Assembly: GCF_003946015.1 (NCBI RefSeq)
Contig: NZ_RHNU01000013.1
Coordinates: 1 to 64,000 of the forward strand
Length of the DNA: 64,000 nt
Direction: 5' to 3'
From: Companilactobacillus insicii
GTDB taxonomy: Bacteria > Bacillota > Bacilli > Lactobacillales > Lactobacillaceae
Position numbers and translations under genes: made by a program
Notes under the pieces: model-generated
Told to the model about the DNA's origin: nothing
Databases searched by the model: none
The model's input: only the letters and a program-made list of their open reading frames with translations
In this document: in pieces, positions 1 to 9,507 of the stretch
Position numbering within the stretch: the stretch's first letter is position 1
How the letters are laid out: every line of letters begins with the position of its first letter

Positions 1-81
1 CCATTTTACAAGGTCTCAGGCTATGAGTCTTCTTTTATATTCTAAAACTGATGTTGCACTTCAATTGTAAATTCGTCGTAC
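1..81. other. Left-edge stretch without recognisable gene
   Basis: Short AT-rich stretch before the ndh terminator. A few codons are open on the plus strand until a TAA near position 43, so it could be the tail of a gene to the left, but the piece is too short to identify. Confidence 0.3.
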
Positions 82-108
82 AAAAAAAGACCTCAAAATG
101 AGGTCTTT
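82..108 (-). terminator. Intrinsic terminator of ndh
   Basis: Ten-base-pair stem (86-95 with 99-108, loop of three) followed on the minus strand by a run of seven U. It lies 13 bases beyond the ndh stop codon. Confidence 0.85.
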
Positions 109-121
109 GTCTATTTATGAA

Positions 122-1309
122 TTAAATTGTACCCTTCCTAAAGGCAGTCTTAAGTCCAGCAACTTCCATCAAACTTCTGTCACCTGATAGATGTTTGATA
201 AGTGAAGCTGTGTGACCCTTGAATTTGTAACCCTTGCTTAATATTTCAGCAATACCATGGTTTTGACCAAGTGATGCAACAGTACCCATTGATTTGTATA
301 CGAATGGTTTTAATTCTTTACCATTTAATGCAGCACCAATGTTATTTGCTACTGATACACCTTCAGCTGAAGCAAGTTGACCAGTTGTTGGTAGTGGACG
401 TTCTGCTCCTTCTGGAATCATAGCTGAGTCATCACCTATGAAGAATGCTTCAGGGTGTTCTTCTAGGTTAAGGAATGATGTTGTCATAACACGGTTTCTT
501 CTAGCTTCGATACCTGAATCTTTGATAACATCACTACCACTAACACCAACAGTCCAAAGAATTGTGCTTCCTTCGACCTTTTTCTCTGTATCGCCATCCA
601 TGTATACGACAGCCTTTGGTTCGATTTTTGTGATTTTAGCACCAGTTAGAAGTTTGATACCGTTCTTTTCAAGGTATGAAACAGCGTAACTAGCAAGATT
701 TTCATCGAACATTGGAAGAATTCTTGTTGCCATTTCTAGGCAAGTTACTTTAATTTCAGGGACACCGTATTTTGCTTTAAGAATCTTAACAGTATCAACT
801 AATTCACCAAGGATTTCGATACCTGTGAATCCAGCACCACAAACAACAATACTTAAGTCAGCTGGGTCTTGAGATTCTTTGTAGTTAGCAATATTTTCGT
901 TCATTGTCTTATATATATTTTTCGCTGTATCTAAGTCTTGGAGGATGAGGGCGTTATCGCTAGCACCTTCTAGGCCAAAGTCTTCAGAACGGAAGCCAAG
1001 AGCTACGACGATATAATCATATGTAATATCGTCGTGATCTTCGAATTCAACTGTCTTGTTGTCGAGATCAAGGTTCTTAACCGTAGCTTGAATGAAGTTG
1101 ACGTTTGAAGGAAGAACAGAACGAATATCAAAGCTAACAGCATCTGCTCTTGTTGTTCCTGCTGCAATCATGTGTAATCCAGTTTTTTCAACGTGCAATG
1201 CATTTTTATCTACTAAATCGATTTGTGTTCCTGCTGGTGTCGTTTTGGCAAGGTCACGAGCGGCCGTTAACCCACCGTATCCAGCGCCTAATACTAAAAT
1301 ATGTGCCAT
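122..1309 (-). CDS. ndh: Type II NADH dehydrogenase (NDH-2, FAD-dependent)
   Basis: Single-subunit peripheral membrane flavoprotein that passes electrons from NADH to quinone without pumping protons. The 395-residue protein starts with a dinucleotide-binding GxGYGG motif (residues 8-13), has a second GAGFTG motif near residue 157 for NADH, and a late FIGDD motif near residue 290 typical of FAD contact in this family. The start chosen is the ATG at 1309, because AAGGAGAAGG lies 6-8 bases upstream; a longer frame begins six codons earlier. It stands alone with its own terminator. With cytochrome bd and menaquinone genes 8-14 kb away it would form a minimal electron transport chain. The family also includes other NAD(P)/FAD oxidoreductases, so exact substrate is inferred. 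Confidence 0.9.
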   Translation of the reverse strand: MAHILVLGAGYGGLTAARDLAKTTPAGTQIDLVDKNALHVEKTGLHMIAAGTTRADAVSFDIRSVLPSNVNFIQATVKNLDLDNKTVEFEDHDDITYDYIVVALGFRSEDFGLEGASDNALILQDLDTAKNIYKTMNENIANYKESQDPADLSIVVCGAGFTGIEILGELVDTVKILKAKYGVPEIKVTCLEMATRILPMFDENLASYAVSYLEKNGIKLLTGAKITKIEPKAVVYMDGDTEKKVEGSTILWTVGVSGSDVIKDSGIEARRNRVMTTSFLNLEEHPEAFFIGDDSAMIPEGAERPLPTTGQLASAEGVSVANNIGAALNGKELKPFVYKSMGTVASLGQNHGIAEILSKGYKFKGHTASLIKHLSGDRSLMEVAGLKTAFRKGTI

Positions 1310-1396
1310 ATTAACCTTCTCCTTCATATAATTGATTGAAAAATTGTTTACGCTACCATTATATATCTTTTTATCAAATATGTGGTACTGATAAGA

Positions 1397-2545
1397 TTAT
1401 ATTGGGTTTTTGCTGATAGAGTGTTTCAAGAAGAATGGTGCTAGTATCGTAATCAATATAATACTGATAATAACTGATGAGTAATATTCTTTTGATAACA
1501 GATGAACACTGAATCCTACTTGAGCGACAATTAGTGCCATTTCACCACGAGAAATCATCCCTGAACCGATAACGTATGAATCTTTCATGTCGAATCCGGA
1601 GATCTTTGCTCCGAATCCTGCACCAATAAGTTTACCAACGATTCCGGTAATAGTGAATAGCAGAATTAACCAAAAATCATTAATTAAACTATCAAATTCT
1701 AAGTTTAAACCAATACTTATAAAGAAAACCGGTATAAATATAGAATATCCGATGATCTCGATGTTTTGATTTATTTTCGTATTGTAATTTGAAGAATTAG
1801 AAATAGCGATTCCTGCTACAAATGCTCCTAAGACAGAATCTAATTGTGTCCAGTCTGCAAAGTAAGCAAACAGTAAACAAACAACCAGTGCGGTTATTGT
1901 TGGAGCATGTGTGGCTTCAAGATAGCTAGCTAAATGCATTAGCCCTGGAACGATCCAGCGGTAAGAAACATAAGTAACAACTACGAATAAAATCCAAAGA
2001 ACCAGCAACATGGCAATCTTTTTAATTGAAAAGTGTCCTGTTAATGTTCCTGACATAACACTTAGGATAGAAATCGCTAAAATATCATCTGCTACGGCAG
2101 CTCCTAGAATTACTGTACCAGCAGTACTTGATAAATAATTCAAGCTTTTGAGAACTTCAACTGAGATAGAGACTGAAGTAGCTGCGAATACTACTGAAAT
2201 AAAAATACTTTCGCGAAGATTTATTCTAAAGACTAATGCAGTTAGTAATGTCAATACTACTGGTAGAATAACCCCGAAGATGGCCACTGTAATACTGGGT
2301 CCTAAATGCTTTCGCAATAATTTCAAGTCACTCTCTAATCCAGCTATGAACATCAGTATAATTACACCAATATCAGCGAATAATTGTAGTTCATCTGTTG
2401 GTTTAACGATATTCAATAAGCCACGCCCTAGGATTACTCCAAGTATCAGCTGCCCAATCACAGCTGGTAAATTTAGCTTATTGAAGATGTGACTAACAAT
2501 TAATGTAAGGAAAAGCATTAAAGCCAAAAGGGTTATAAATTCCAT
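1397..2545 (-). CDS. Cation:proton antiporter, CPA2 family (NapA/KefB-like membrane domain)
   Basis: About 12 hydrophobic segments fill the 382 residues; there is no cytosolic TrkA-N domain, so it resembles NapA-type Na+/H+ antiporters rather than full-length KefB. The Asp-Asp pair at residues 153-154, in the middle of the TM5-like segment, is the ion-binding pair of electrogenic CPA2 exchangers. A clear AGGAG lies six bases before the ATG. It follows the TetR gene with an eight-base gap and is probably co-transcribed, suggesting regulated Na+ or K+/H+ exchange. Ion specificity cannot be read from the sequence. Confidence 0.85.
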   Translation of the reverse strand: MEFITLLALMLFLTLIVSHIFNKLNLPAVIGQLILGVILGRGLLNIVKPTDELQLFADIGVIILMFIAGLESDLKLLRKHLGPSITVAIFGVILPVVLTLLTALVFRINLRESIFISVVFAATSVSISVEVLKSLNYLSSTAGTVILGAAVADDILAISILSVMSGTLTGHFSIKKIAMLLVLWILFVVVTYVSYRWIVPGLMHLASYLEATHAPTITALVVCLLFAYFADWTQLDSVLGAFVAGIAISNSSNYNTKINQNIEIIGYSIFIPVFFISIGLNLEFDSLINDFWLILLFTITGIVGKLIGAGFGAKISGFDMKDSYVIGSGMISRGEMALIVAQVGFSVHLLSKEYYSSVIISIILITILAPFFLKHSISKNPI

Positions 2546-2553
2546 TATTTCTC

Positions 2554-3141
2554 CTATTCTTTTTTTATACCATGAATAAATATTTTGATCATAGTATTGA
2601 GATTAGCGATATTACGTTTACGACGAGCTTCGCTGTATTCAATATATGGTACTAGCATTGTCAAAAAAGTTCCAACTTGTACGGGAATTGATAAGTCAGT
2701 TCTAAGCTCGTCTTTATGAGCTTGAAAGATATTAAAAAGAACTTTGTAATATCCTCCATCCCAGTTTTTACTAATTTCTTTCTTTTCTTCGTCGGTAAAA
2801 ACTGTATCTAAATCATGTCTTAACATAAAAAAGTTAAGCTTAAAATTTTCTACCATAAATGTTGAAATGGTGGTAAGCATTTCGTCAAATGGAAGGTCCT
2901 TGTTTTGATTGTATTCTTCATAGAGTTTTTCACTGAAGCCGCCGACTTCGTGCTCAATAGCCTTAACGTATAAGACTTTTTTATTCTTATAGTAGTGGTA
3001 CATATTGGGCTGAGTGATATTTAACTCTTGAGCAATTTTTCTAGTAGATGTGGCTTGATATCCTTGAGATAAAAAGTCCTTTGCGGCTACTCGCAAGATT
3101 GCATTCTTGGTATTTTCCGCCTGTTTATCACGTGAGTTCAT
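2554..3141 (-). CDS. TetR/AcrR family transcriptional regulator
   Basis: 195 residues with an N-terminal TetR helix-turn-helix (about residues 14-60, containing TSTRKIAQELNITQPNMY) and a helical C-terminal ligand domain without a recognisable specialised family. The gene is the first of a two-gene unit with the antiporter, so it most likely represses that unit in response to an ion or stress signal; this role is inferred from position. The ribosome site GAGGACGG lies nine bases before the ATG. A TTATCA-TT-TGATAA inverted repeat 65 bases upstream is a possible operator. Confidence 0.85.
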   Translation of the reverse strand: MNSRDKQAENTKNAILRVAAKDFLSQGYQATSTRKIAQELNITQPNMYHYYKNKKVLYVKAIEHEVGGFSEKLYEEYNQNKDLPFDEMLTTISTFMVENFKLNFFMLRHDLDTVFTDEEKKEISKNWDGGYYKVLFNIFQAHKDELRTDLSIPVQVGTFLTMLVPYIEYSEARRKRNIANLNTMIKIFIHGIKKE

Positions 3142-3206
3142 TTTTTTATCCGTCCTCTTGTTCGTTGATTCTATTATAGCCTATTGTTACTAAGTTTATA
3201 TGCCAT

Positions 3207-3220
3207 TTATCATTTGATAA
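3207..3220. promoter_or_regulatory. Inverted repeat upstream of tetR, possible operator
   Basis: Perfect 6+6 inverted repeat TTATCA-TT-TGATAA. TetR proteins bind short palindromes near their own promoter; a TATAAT-like minus-strand hexamer lies at 3173-3178. Function is inferred. Confidence 0.35.
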
Positions 3221-3234
3221 GAATATATTTCGAT

Positions 3235-3267
3235 AAAAAAATAAAGACCTCAAAATTGGCCTTTATT
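3235..3267 (-). terminator. Intrinsic terminator after the GtrB-like gene
   Basis: Hairpin 3240-3249/3258-3267 with one internal mismatch, then a minus-strand U run. The stop codon of the glycosyltransferase gene lies in the stem. Confidence 0.75.
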
Positions 3268-4195
3268 TTTTCTCTCTTATGATATAAATTGGACGTTTTT
3301 TAACCTCTAAGAAAATTTTTCCAATGTATTCACCTAAAATACCAATACTTAATAGTTGAATACCACCAATCAGAAGAATTATTGAAACCATTGATGCCCA
3401 TCCAGTAACACTGCTTAATGGATAAATTAATTTACGTATTATAATACCAATGATTGCAAAAACAGATACAACAGAGAAGAATATTCCCATCCAAGTAGCA
3501 AACATCAGTGGTTTCTCTGTGAAGTCAATTATGCCCGTAATGGCGTATTTAAGTAATTTCCAGAAGTTCCAAGAAGTAGTTCCGGCCACACGTTCTCGGT
3601 TCTTGTAAGGGATGTATTTAGTTCTGAAGCCAACCCAGCTAAAGATTCCCTTGGAGAAACGATTATACTCAGTCATTGAGAGGATAGCGTCAACCATTTG
3701 GCGTGTCATAAGTCGATAATCACGAGCGCCTGGAATGATCTTAGTTTGCGACATTTTATTGATTACACCATAGAATGAATTTGAGAAGAAGGAAATAATC
3801 GGATTTTCACCTTCACGATCCATTCTAGCTGTACCAACACAGTCGTATTCATCAGTTTCTAGTAAGTCGAACATTTTCTCTAACATTTCAGGAGGATCTT
3901 GTAAGTCCACATCCATAACAGCAACATAGTCGCCAGTTACAGCATTAAGACCGGCATATAAAGCAGATTCTTTACCGAAGTTTCTGGAGAAGGTAATATA
4001 GTGTACCTCGTCAGGATGAGCAGCTTGCAATTCCTTGAGTACAGGATAAGTCCTATCCTTTGATCCATCGTCCACAAACCAGTATTCAAATTTGAATTTA
4101 GTACTGTCTTCTTTTACCTTAGTCATAGCGTCGTAGTACAAGTTAATTGTTTCCTCTTCGTTATAACAGGGCACAATTACGGATATGGTTTTCAT
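3263..4195 (-). CDS. GtrB/CsbB-like membrane glycosyltransferase, family 2
   Basis: Polyprenyl-phosphate sugar transferase: it would move a sugar from a UDP-sugar onto undecaprenyl phosphate on the inner membrane face, for flipping and later decoration of wall polymers. The 310-residue protein has a GT-A fold N-terminus (SVIVPCYNEEE, then VDDGSKD) with the DVDLQD metal-binding motif at residues 95-100, the GxRDYRL region, and two C-terminal membrane helices (about 230-255 and 265-290). It stands alone between two terminators. GtrA-family proteins, the usual flippase partners, occur at 40.3 and 62.7 kb but not adjacent. The sugar is unknown. Confidence 0.9.
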   Translation of the reverse strand: MKTISVIVPCYNEEETINLYYDAMTKVKEDSTKFKFEYWFVDDGSKDRTYPVLKELQAAHPDEVHYITFSRNFGKESALYAGLNAVTGDYVAVMDVDLQDPPEMLEKMFDLLETDEYDCVGTARMDREGENPIISFFSNSFYGVINKMSQTKIIPGARDYRLMTRQMVDAILSMTEYNRFSKGIFSWVGFRTKYIPYKNRERVAGTTSWNFWKLLKYAITGIIDFTEKPLMFATWMGIFFSVVSVFAIIGIIIRKLIYPLSSVTGWASMVSIILLIGGIQLLSIGILGEYIGKIFLEVKKRPIYIIREKK

Positions 4196-4224
4196 ATTTG
4201 TTAGTCACTTTCCTAATTTTAATT

Positions 4225-4253
4225 CAAAAAAAAGATACTCAAACAGATGAGTA
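4225..4253 (-). terminator. Intrinsic terminator after the coiled-coil gene
   Basis: TACTCA/TGAGTA stem (4236-4241, 4248-4253) followed on the minus strand by eight U. It separates the coiled-coil gene from the GtrB-like gene. Confidence 0.8.
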
Positions 4254-4269
4254 CCCATCATAAATACTA

Positions 4270-6210
4270 TTATATTTCTAGTGATTCAGGTAATGCAAGG
4301 TTACTACTGTTAGAAGTTCTAATAACACTTACACTGATATCGCGATTTGTTTCACTTTCGATTGCATGTAAATCTTTGCTGTATTGAACAAGAATGTTAG
4401 TAATGTCTTGATTTTTGTCCAACAATTTAATTACATCATCGATATTTTCAGATACATTTTGTAATAGTGAAATTGTTTGATCATGGTCTAATTTATTTTC
4501 TTTAATAACTAATTGATATAGTTGATCGTCAGAACTACCTACAAAGATGGCATTTTGTGTATCAGGAGAGATACTTTCTAACCACCAAGTAATAAGTTCA
4601 GCCTTGCTATTAAAGTCGTGTTCTAATAAGCCATTCTTATCAAATAATTGGTAACTAGTAGGTTTGTTATCTTCAAAGATAATTGTTAAAACAATAGATC
4701 CATCTGTGCGATAGAAGTTTTGTTCTGTAAGAACTTTTTCTTTATTGAAATTTTGAACTGATGATAGTTGGCCATCGGCGTTATAAATATTTGCTTTAAC
4801 GACTTGATCATTCTTGTAGTAATTAATACGATCTATCTTTTTGTCATCGTTGATATTGTCATATTCAACGGTCATCAATAGTGTGTTACTTTGGTCGTAA
4901 ATGACTGTGTCGTGTGATTTGACGTCAGTTCTAGTTACCCAACCGTCATTTTCAGGGATTGTAACGGTCTTGTCCGTTGGGTTAGGGCTTGCTTGTAGTT
5001 GATCAAATAGACTGACAACATTTGGAATATGCACTTTAGCTGTCTTTGCATTGTGGTCGACTAATTCATTCAAGTGGTTGTTATAAAATGTAGAAACCAA
5101 CGTAACAGGCTTTTGTAGTTTTGATTCGAGGAATTGAATTGTGTCGAAAACGTCGCGTTGTTGAGATTCTGTTTCAAACTCATCAGCTGTAACGTAGTAA
5201 TCTTTGTCTTTATCTAAATAAACGTCACGTACTAAATAAGCTGAATGGAAGACATCTTTGATGTACTTTTCAAGGTAGTCAATATTACCATTAACTTCTT
5301 CCAATTCAGATTCGATTTTTTCACGTTCATCATCAAGACTTTGAAGGTGTCTTTCAAGCCCAGCTTTAGTTTCAATACGATAATTGCGGTCGTTTTTGAT
5401 CTTGTCTTCGATTTGATTGGTTTTTGACTTCAACATATCAATGTTAGAGCTTGTATCATTGATATTCTTGTTAGCCTCATCGAGTTCTTTTTGAAGTGAA
5501 TCGATAGTAGCTTTGATATCGTCGATATTCTTCTGGATACCTTCACGTTCTTGATACAATTTATCAATAGAATTCTTTTGATCTTCCATTAGAACCATCA
5601 TCTTCTGGAGATCTTTTTCTTCCTTGATTGCAGAAGACATGTCGGTTTCAGCTTGCTCGTTCTTAGTTAATTCATCCTGTGCATTGCTCAATTTTGATTG
5701 ATTATTAGAAATCTTATCTGATAATTCTTGTTGTTTAGACTTGAATCCTTCGAGTAATTCGTTTTGTTCTTTTTGATCGGCATGAACACCAGCTAGTCGT
5801 TCTGTTTCAGCATCGTCATTTTGTGCCTTAACATCAGCTAACTTTTCGCTGGATTCTTTTTGATCACGTTTTAATGTATCTAGGTAATTATCTAATGTTT
5901 CTTTTTTAGTTTCATGTTCATCTTTCTCTGAGAAAAGATTCGTTTTGAGGTCGTTACGTAGTTGAGCGTAATGATGTGATAGTTGATCCATTTGCTCTTC
6001 AATATTGACACGTTTGTCATGAGTTGTTACAGGAAGTTGTTCCTTTTCATTGTCTTTTTGTTCAACAATTTCACTTTTTTGATCATTATTTATATTTTTT
6101 TCGTCGGCAGCCGAATCTTCTTGGGCCGCCTTGGAGGAAGCGGTATCAGTATTTGGAGCACTCTTTTCTGGCTCTGCATCTATTTTGCGTAACATATCTA
6201 AAAATTTCAC
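4270..6210 (-). CDS. Large coiled-coil protein with a GtfA/TagE-type N-terminal module, no catalytic glycosyltransferase domain
   Basis: I do not recognise the whole protein. From the GTG start it has 646 residues: a short N-terminus, an acidic low-complexity stretch (about 15-60), a long heptad-rich coiled coil (about 65-325), then a region rich in alternating beta segments (about 380-545) with repeated motifs such as YYKNDQ, YNADG, YRTDGSIVL and LFDKNG. That motif pattern resembles DUF1975, the extended beta-sheet module of GtfA/TagE/accessory-Sec glycosyltransferases. The GT-B catalytic half that should follow is missing; only about 100 further residues remain. No signal peptide or membrane segment is seen. 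GTG at 6210 was chosen over an upstream TTG because GGGGG lies nine bases before it. It sits upstream of a GtrB-like gene but with a terminator between. Confidence 0.6.
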   Translation of the reverse strand: MKFLDMLRKIDAEPEKSAPNTDTASSKAAQEDSAADEKNINNDQKSEIVEQKDNEKEQLPVTTHDKRVNIEEQMDQLSHHYAQLRNDLKTNLFSEKDEHETKKETLDNYLDTLKRDQKESSEKLADVKAQNDDAETERLAGVHADQKEQNELLEGFKSKQQELSDKISNNQSKLSNAQDELTKNEQAETDMSSAIKEEKDLQKMMVLMEDQKNSIDKLYQEREGIQKNIDDIKATIDSLQKELDEANKNINDTSSNIDMLKSKTNQIEDKIKNDRNYRIETKAGLERHLQSLDDEREKIESELEEVNGNIDYLEKYIKDVFHSAYLVRDVYLDKDKDYYVTADEFETESQQRDVFDTIQFLESKLQKPVTLVSTFYNNHLNELVDHNAKTAKVHIPNVVSLFDQLQASPNPTDKTVTIPENDGWVTRTDVKSHDTVIYDQSNTLLMTVEYDNINDDKKIDRINYYKNDQVVKANIYNADGQLSSVQNFNKEKVLTEQNFYRTDGSIVLTIIFEDNKPTSYQLFDKNGLLEHDFNSKAELITWWLESISPDTQNAIFVGSSDDQLYQLVIKENKLDHDQTISLLQNVSENIDDVIKLLDKNQDITNILVQYSKDLHAIESETNRDISVSVIRTSNSSNLALPESLEI

Positions 6211-6348
6211 GAATGAATTCCCCCACAAGTTGACTTATAATAGTTACTAAAGAGTAGCATTTTTTTAAAGTGGTGTAAAGCTGTTGTGAAGCCTATTAAA
6301 GTACCACTTGAGCTAAATGTTAACATCAAAAATAAGGGAGATTTACGT

Positions 6349-7542
6349 ATGAAGATAATGGCTATAAATGCGGGAAGTTCAACTTTGAAATGGAAGCTGT
6401 TCGAAATGCCGGAAAAACAAACAATTGCCTCAGGAATGATCGATCGTTTAGGCTCACCAAAATCAGTATTTAAGTTGAAGTATAACGGTGAAAAATTTGA
6501 ACATGAAGAAGCAATTGAATCAAATGAAGTTGCCGTGTTGTTAGTACTTGATGCTCTAAAAGATAAGGATATTATTCAACGTTTTGAAGATATCGTTGCT
6601 TTTGGTCATCGTGTTGTTGCAGGTGGGGAAGAATTTAAAAAATCTGAAATCATTACTGAAGAGAACCTAAGTAAGATTCTTCAATTATCGGAATATGCTC
6701 CATTGCATAATAAAATCGAAGCTTATTATATTGATGTCTTCAAAAAATTGGTTCCTAAGGCAATACAAGTAGCTGTTTTTGATACATCATTTTTTGCAGA
6801 TATACCGGAAGTAAATTACTTATATAGTGTTGATTTGAATGATTATAAAGAATTCAAGGCACGTCGTTATGGTGCACATGGAACTAGTCACCGTTACATT
6901 GCTCAACGTCTAAATGAACTAGTTGATGGTGGAATTAATGATAAGAATGTTATTGTTATGCATTTAGGTAGTGGAGCTTCTATCAGCGCCATCAAGAATG
7001 GTAAGGCCTTTGATATTTCCATGGGATTCACTCCGTTAGCAGGTATTACTATGAGTACTAGGAGTGGTGATATTGATGTTTCGATTTTGCCATATTTGAT
7101 GAAGAAATTAGGGTTAACTGATATTGACGACATGATTGAAATTTTAAATCATAAGTCAGGATTACTTGGTATCTCTGGTATTTCTGCCGATATGCGTGAT
7201 ATTGAAGCCGCTGAAGATACTAATGATCGTGCTAAATTAGCACTTCAGATTTTCCGCAATCGTATTATCAAATATGTTGGATCATACATTGCTGAAATGG
7301 GTGGTGTCGATGTCTTAGCCTTTACCGCGGGTGTTGGTGAAAACTCACCTGAGGTTCGTCATGATATTCTTGAAGCATTCAGTTATTTAGGCGTAAAAAT
7401 AGACACTGAAAACAACAAATTACGTGGAAAAGAAGTCCGTATTACAACAGACGATTCCAAGATTGCTGCATACACAGTGCCTACAGATGAAGAGTTGATG
7501 ATTGCTCAAGATACTTACGGATTTGCAAAACTATTAAACTAA
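6349..7542 (+). CDS. ackA: Acetate kinase
   Basis: Makes ATP from acetyl phosphate, releasing acetate; cytosolic. The 397-residue length, N-terminal NAGSST motif (Asn7), the RRYGAHGTSH segment and the HLGSGAS phosphate-binding motif identify it clearly. The ATG at 6349 has AAGGGAG eight bases upstream; the 21 in-frame codons before it have no ribosome site. The gene overlaps the 3' end of convergent menA by four bases. In a lactic acid bacterium with respiration genes close by, this step gives the extra ATP of aerobic pyruvate use; that link is inference from position. Confidence 0.96.
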   Translation: MKIMAINAGSSTLKWKLFEMPEKQTIASGMIDRLGSPKSVFKLKYNGEKFEHEEAIESNEVAVLLVLDALKDKDIIQRFEDIVAFGHRVVAGGEEFKKSEIITEENLSKILQLSEYAPLHNKIEAYYIDVFKKLVPKAIQVAVFDTSFFADIPEVNYLYSVDLNDYKEFKARRYGAHGTSHRYIAQRLNELVDGGINDKNVIVMHLGSGASISAIKNGKAFDISMGFTPLAGITMSTRSGDIDVSILPYLMKKLGLTDIDDMIEILNHKSGLLGISGISADMRDIEAAEDTNDRAKLALQIFRNRIIKYVGSYIAEMGGVDVLAFTAGVGENSPEVRHDILEAFSYLGVKIDTENNKLRGKEVRITTDDSKIAAYTVPTDEELMIAQDTYGFAKLLN

Positions 7543-8453
7543 AAATGCATTAAAACTCCGATGAAAAATGTGACGACTTCAGTCAAAGTAATTAATAGTA
7601 AGTTCTTGATAATGAGTGGAAAAGTCTTCTTCTTGATTGGTTCGTCGCAGAAAGCTTTGGCATTTTTATAGACGATAGGTGTAATTAAAAATGTTAGTAA
7701 CATGGCTTTAGGTAATACGCCAATAATTACAGAACAAGTAAGAGCCAAGTATCCAAGTACATATAATGATTTCAATATAAAAATAGAGTTATCTCTACCC
7801 AAATAGTAAACGAGCGTCTTGCGTCCTAATGTCTTATCCTCATCCTCATCAGCGATGTTATTAGCTAATAGGAGATTTGATATAGAGAATACTGTTAGTA
7901 GTGATGATAATAAAATATCACCGTAGAATTTGAAATCTAGAATTGCTGCTGGTGCATCGAAAACGTTAATATAAATTGCGATTAAGTAAATTATAAATCC
8001 CATTGTGAAGCCGGAGAATAATTCACCAAAGGGTCCGCGGTTTATTGGATGCGGGCCTCCAGCATAAAAGAATCCTACAGCAAACGAAAATAGTCCCATA
8101 AATAATAATGGTAATCCAGTTCGATAGACGATGATAAGTCCGATCAGTGCTGCAATAGCTGTGAAGACAAAGTCAATCCATCCAACTAGATGAATATTTA
8201 AATTATTAACACCGATAACGTTGGTATTTCTGCGAAAACTCTCAGCTCCAGTGGCGTTTTTGTAGTCCCAATAGTTATCATTTATGTCGACAGCCATGTT
8301 GAATAAAAACATGGCGATGAAGAATAAAATTAAATCAAGAGCATTAATAGACTGCCAGTGATAGTATGAATACAACGTTCCCATTAAAAATGGAAACACA
8401 CTGGCAGTTTTTGCTTTTATTTCGACTAATTCAAAAAATACAGATGGTTTCAC
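7539..8453 (-). CDS. menA: MenA-like 1,4-dihydroxy-2-naphthoate polyprenyltransferase (UbiA family)
   Basis: Integral membrane prenyltransferase joining a polyprenyl tail to 1,4-dihydroxy-2-naphthoate to give demethylmenaquinone. The 304 residues contain eight or nine hydrophobic segments and both Asp-rich motifs of the UbiA family: NMAVDINDNYWDY (residues 52-63) and NNIADEDED (near 200). Start is GTG at 8453, with AAAGGA eight bases upstream. It is divergent from the polyprenyl diphosphate synthase gene, which would supply the tail. No other men genes are in the window, so the naphthoate head group is probably made elsewhere in the genome or taken up. Confidence 0.9.
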   Translation of the reverse strand: MKPSVFFELVEIKAKTASVFPFLMGTLYSYYHWQSINALDLILFFIAMFLFNMAVDINDNYWDYKNATGAESFRRNTNVIGVNNLNIHLVGWIDFVFTAIAALIGLIIVYRTGLPLLFMGLFSFAVGFFYAGGPHPINRGPFGELFSGFTMGFIIYLIAIYINVFDAPAAILDFKFYGDILLSSLLTVFSISNLLLANNIADEDEDKTLGRKTLVYYLGRDNSIFILKSLYVLGYLALTCSVIIGVLPKAMLLTFLITPIVYKNAKAFCDEPIKKKTFPLIIKNLLLITLTEVVTFFIGVLMHF

Positions 8454-8535
8454 AAAATCATTCCTTTGGATTTGATAAACTATATTATAGAATTAGTTTT
8501 AGTTACACTACAAGTAATAGGGTGAGAGGGATTTC

Positions 8536-9507
8536 ATGGCGCATTCAATTTGGAAAGACTATCCGAGTATAGATAGTAGATTAGATCAAACAACTGCTTT
8601 TATTCATAGCAGTGTAAAAATTAGAAATAACGAGATCAGCCAGATGATAGTTGACTTGACCTCAGAAGGGAAAATGCTTAGACCAGCATTTTTTCTATTG
8701 TTTAGTGCATTTGGTCCGGAAAAAAAATCTGAAAAAGAGCTAATACCACTAGCTGCTTCTTTGGAGTTATTACATGTTGCCACGTTGATTCACGATGATG
8801 TGATTGACGATTCACCACTACGCCGTGGTAAACCGACTATTCATACTCGTTATGGAAAACGTAACGCTATATATGCTGGGGACTACTTATTTACATTGTA
8901 TTTTGAAATGATTTCTAGATATTCGCCAGAGCAAAAAAATATTTTGATGAATGCTTTGAGCATGAAGAAGATTTTAATTGGGGAATTAGATCAGATGCTC
9001 ATCAATTATAATGTTGATGCGACTGCTAAGATGTACATTCGAGAAGTAAGTGGTAAAACGTCCGAACTGTTTAGTTTGAGTACTGAAATGGGTGCAATTA
9101 TTAGTGAAGCTGATGATCGAATTGTTCATATATGTAAGAATATTGGCCATGACATTGGAATGTCATTTCAAATAATCGATGATATTTTGGATTTTGGTGA
9201 TAGTCAAACCACTGGAAAACCTAATTTTGAAGATTTAAAAAATGGTGTTTATACATTGCCTTATATTTTGGGATTACAAGATAAAAATCAGAAGTTAATT
9301 TCAATTTTGTCTGGAACTGATCTAACCAATGAGCAGATTCAACAAGCAGCTGATATTGTTGAGTCAGAAGGCTACTTGGATAAGGCTAAGGACATTGCTA
9401 AAACTTATAATCAACATGCATTGCGTCGGATTAATTTATTACCGAATAGTAAAAATAAGATAGTGTTAAAAAAAGTTGTTAGAAAGTTATTGAATAGAAT
9501 AAAATAA
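8536..9507 (+). CDS. hepT: Long-chain polyprenyl diphosphate synthase (HepT/IspB-like)
   Basis: Trans-isoprenyl diphosphate synthase that extends farnesyl diphosphate with isopentenyl diphosphate. It has the first Asp-rich motif HDDVIDD (residues 86-92) followed by SPLRRGKP, and the second DDILD near residue 215. Length 323 residues fits the family. ATG at 8536 has GAGAGGG upstream. Being divergent from menA, it most likely makes the menaquinone side chain. No gene for a small regulatory partner (HepS) is seen nearby. Product chain length cannot be read from sequence here. A strong terminator palindrome overlaps its stop codon. Confidence 0.9.
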   Translation: MAHSIWKDYPSIDSRLDQTTAFIHSSVKIRNNEISQMIVDLTSEGKMLRPAFFLLFSAFGPEKKSEKELIPLAASLELLHVATLIHDDVIDDSPLRRGKPTIHTRYGKRNAIYAGDYLFTLYFEMISRYSPEQKNILMNALSMKKILIGELDQMLINYNVDATAKMYIREVSGKTSELFSLSTEMGAIISEADDRIVHICKNIGHDIGMSFQIIDDILDFGDSQTTGKPNFEDLKNGVYTLPYILGLQDKNQKLISILSGTDLTNEQIQQAADIVESEGYLDKAKDIAKTYNQHALRRINLLPNSKNKIVLKKVVRKLLNRIK

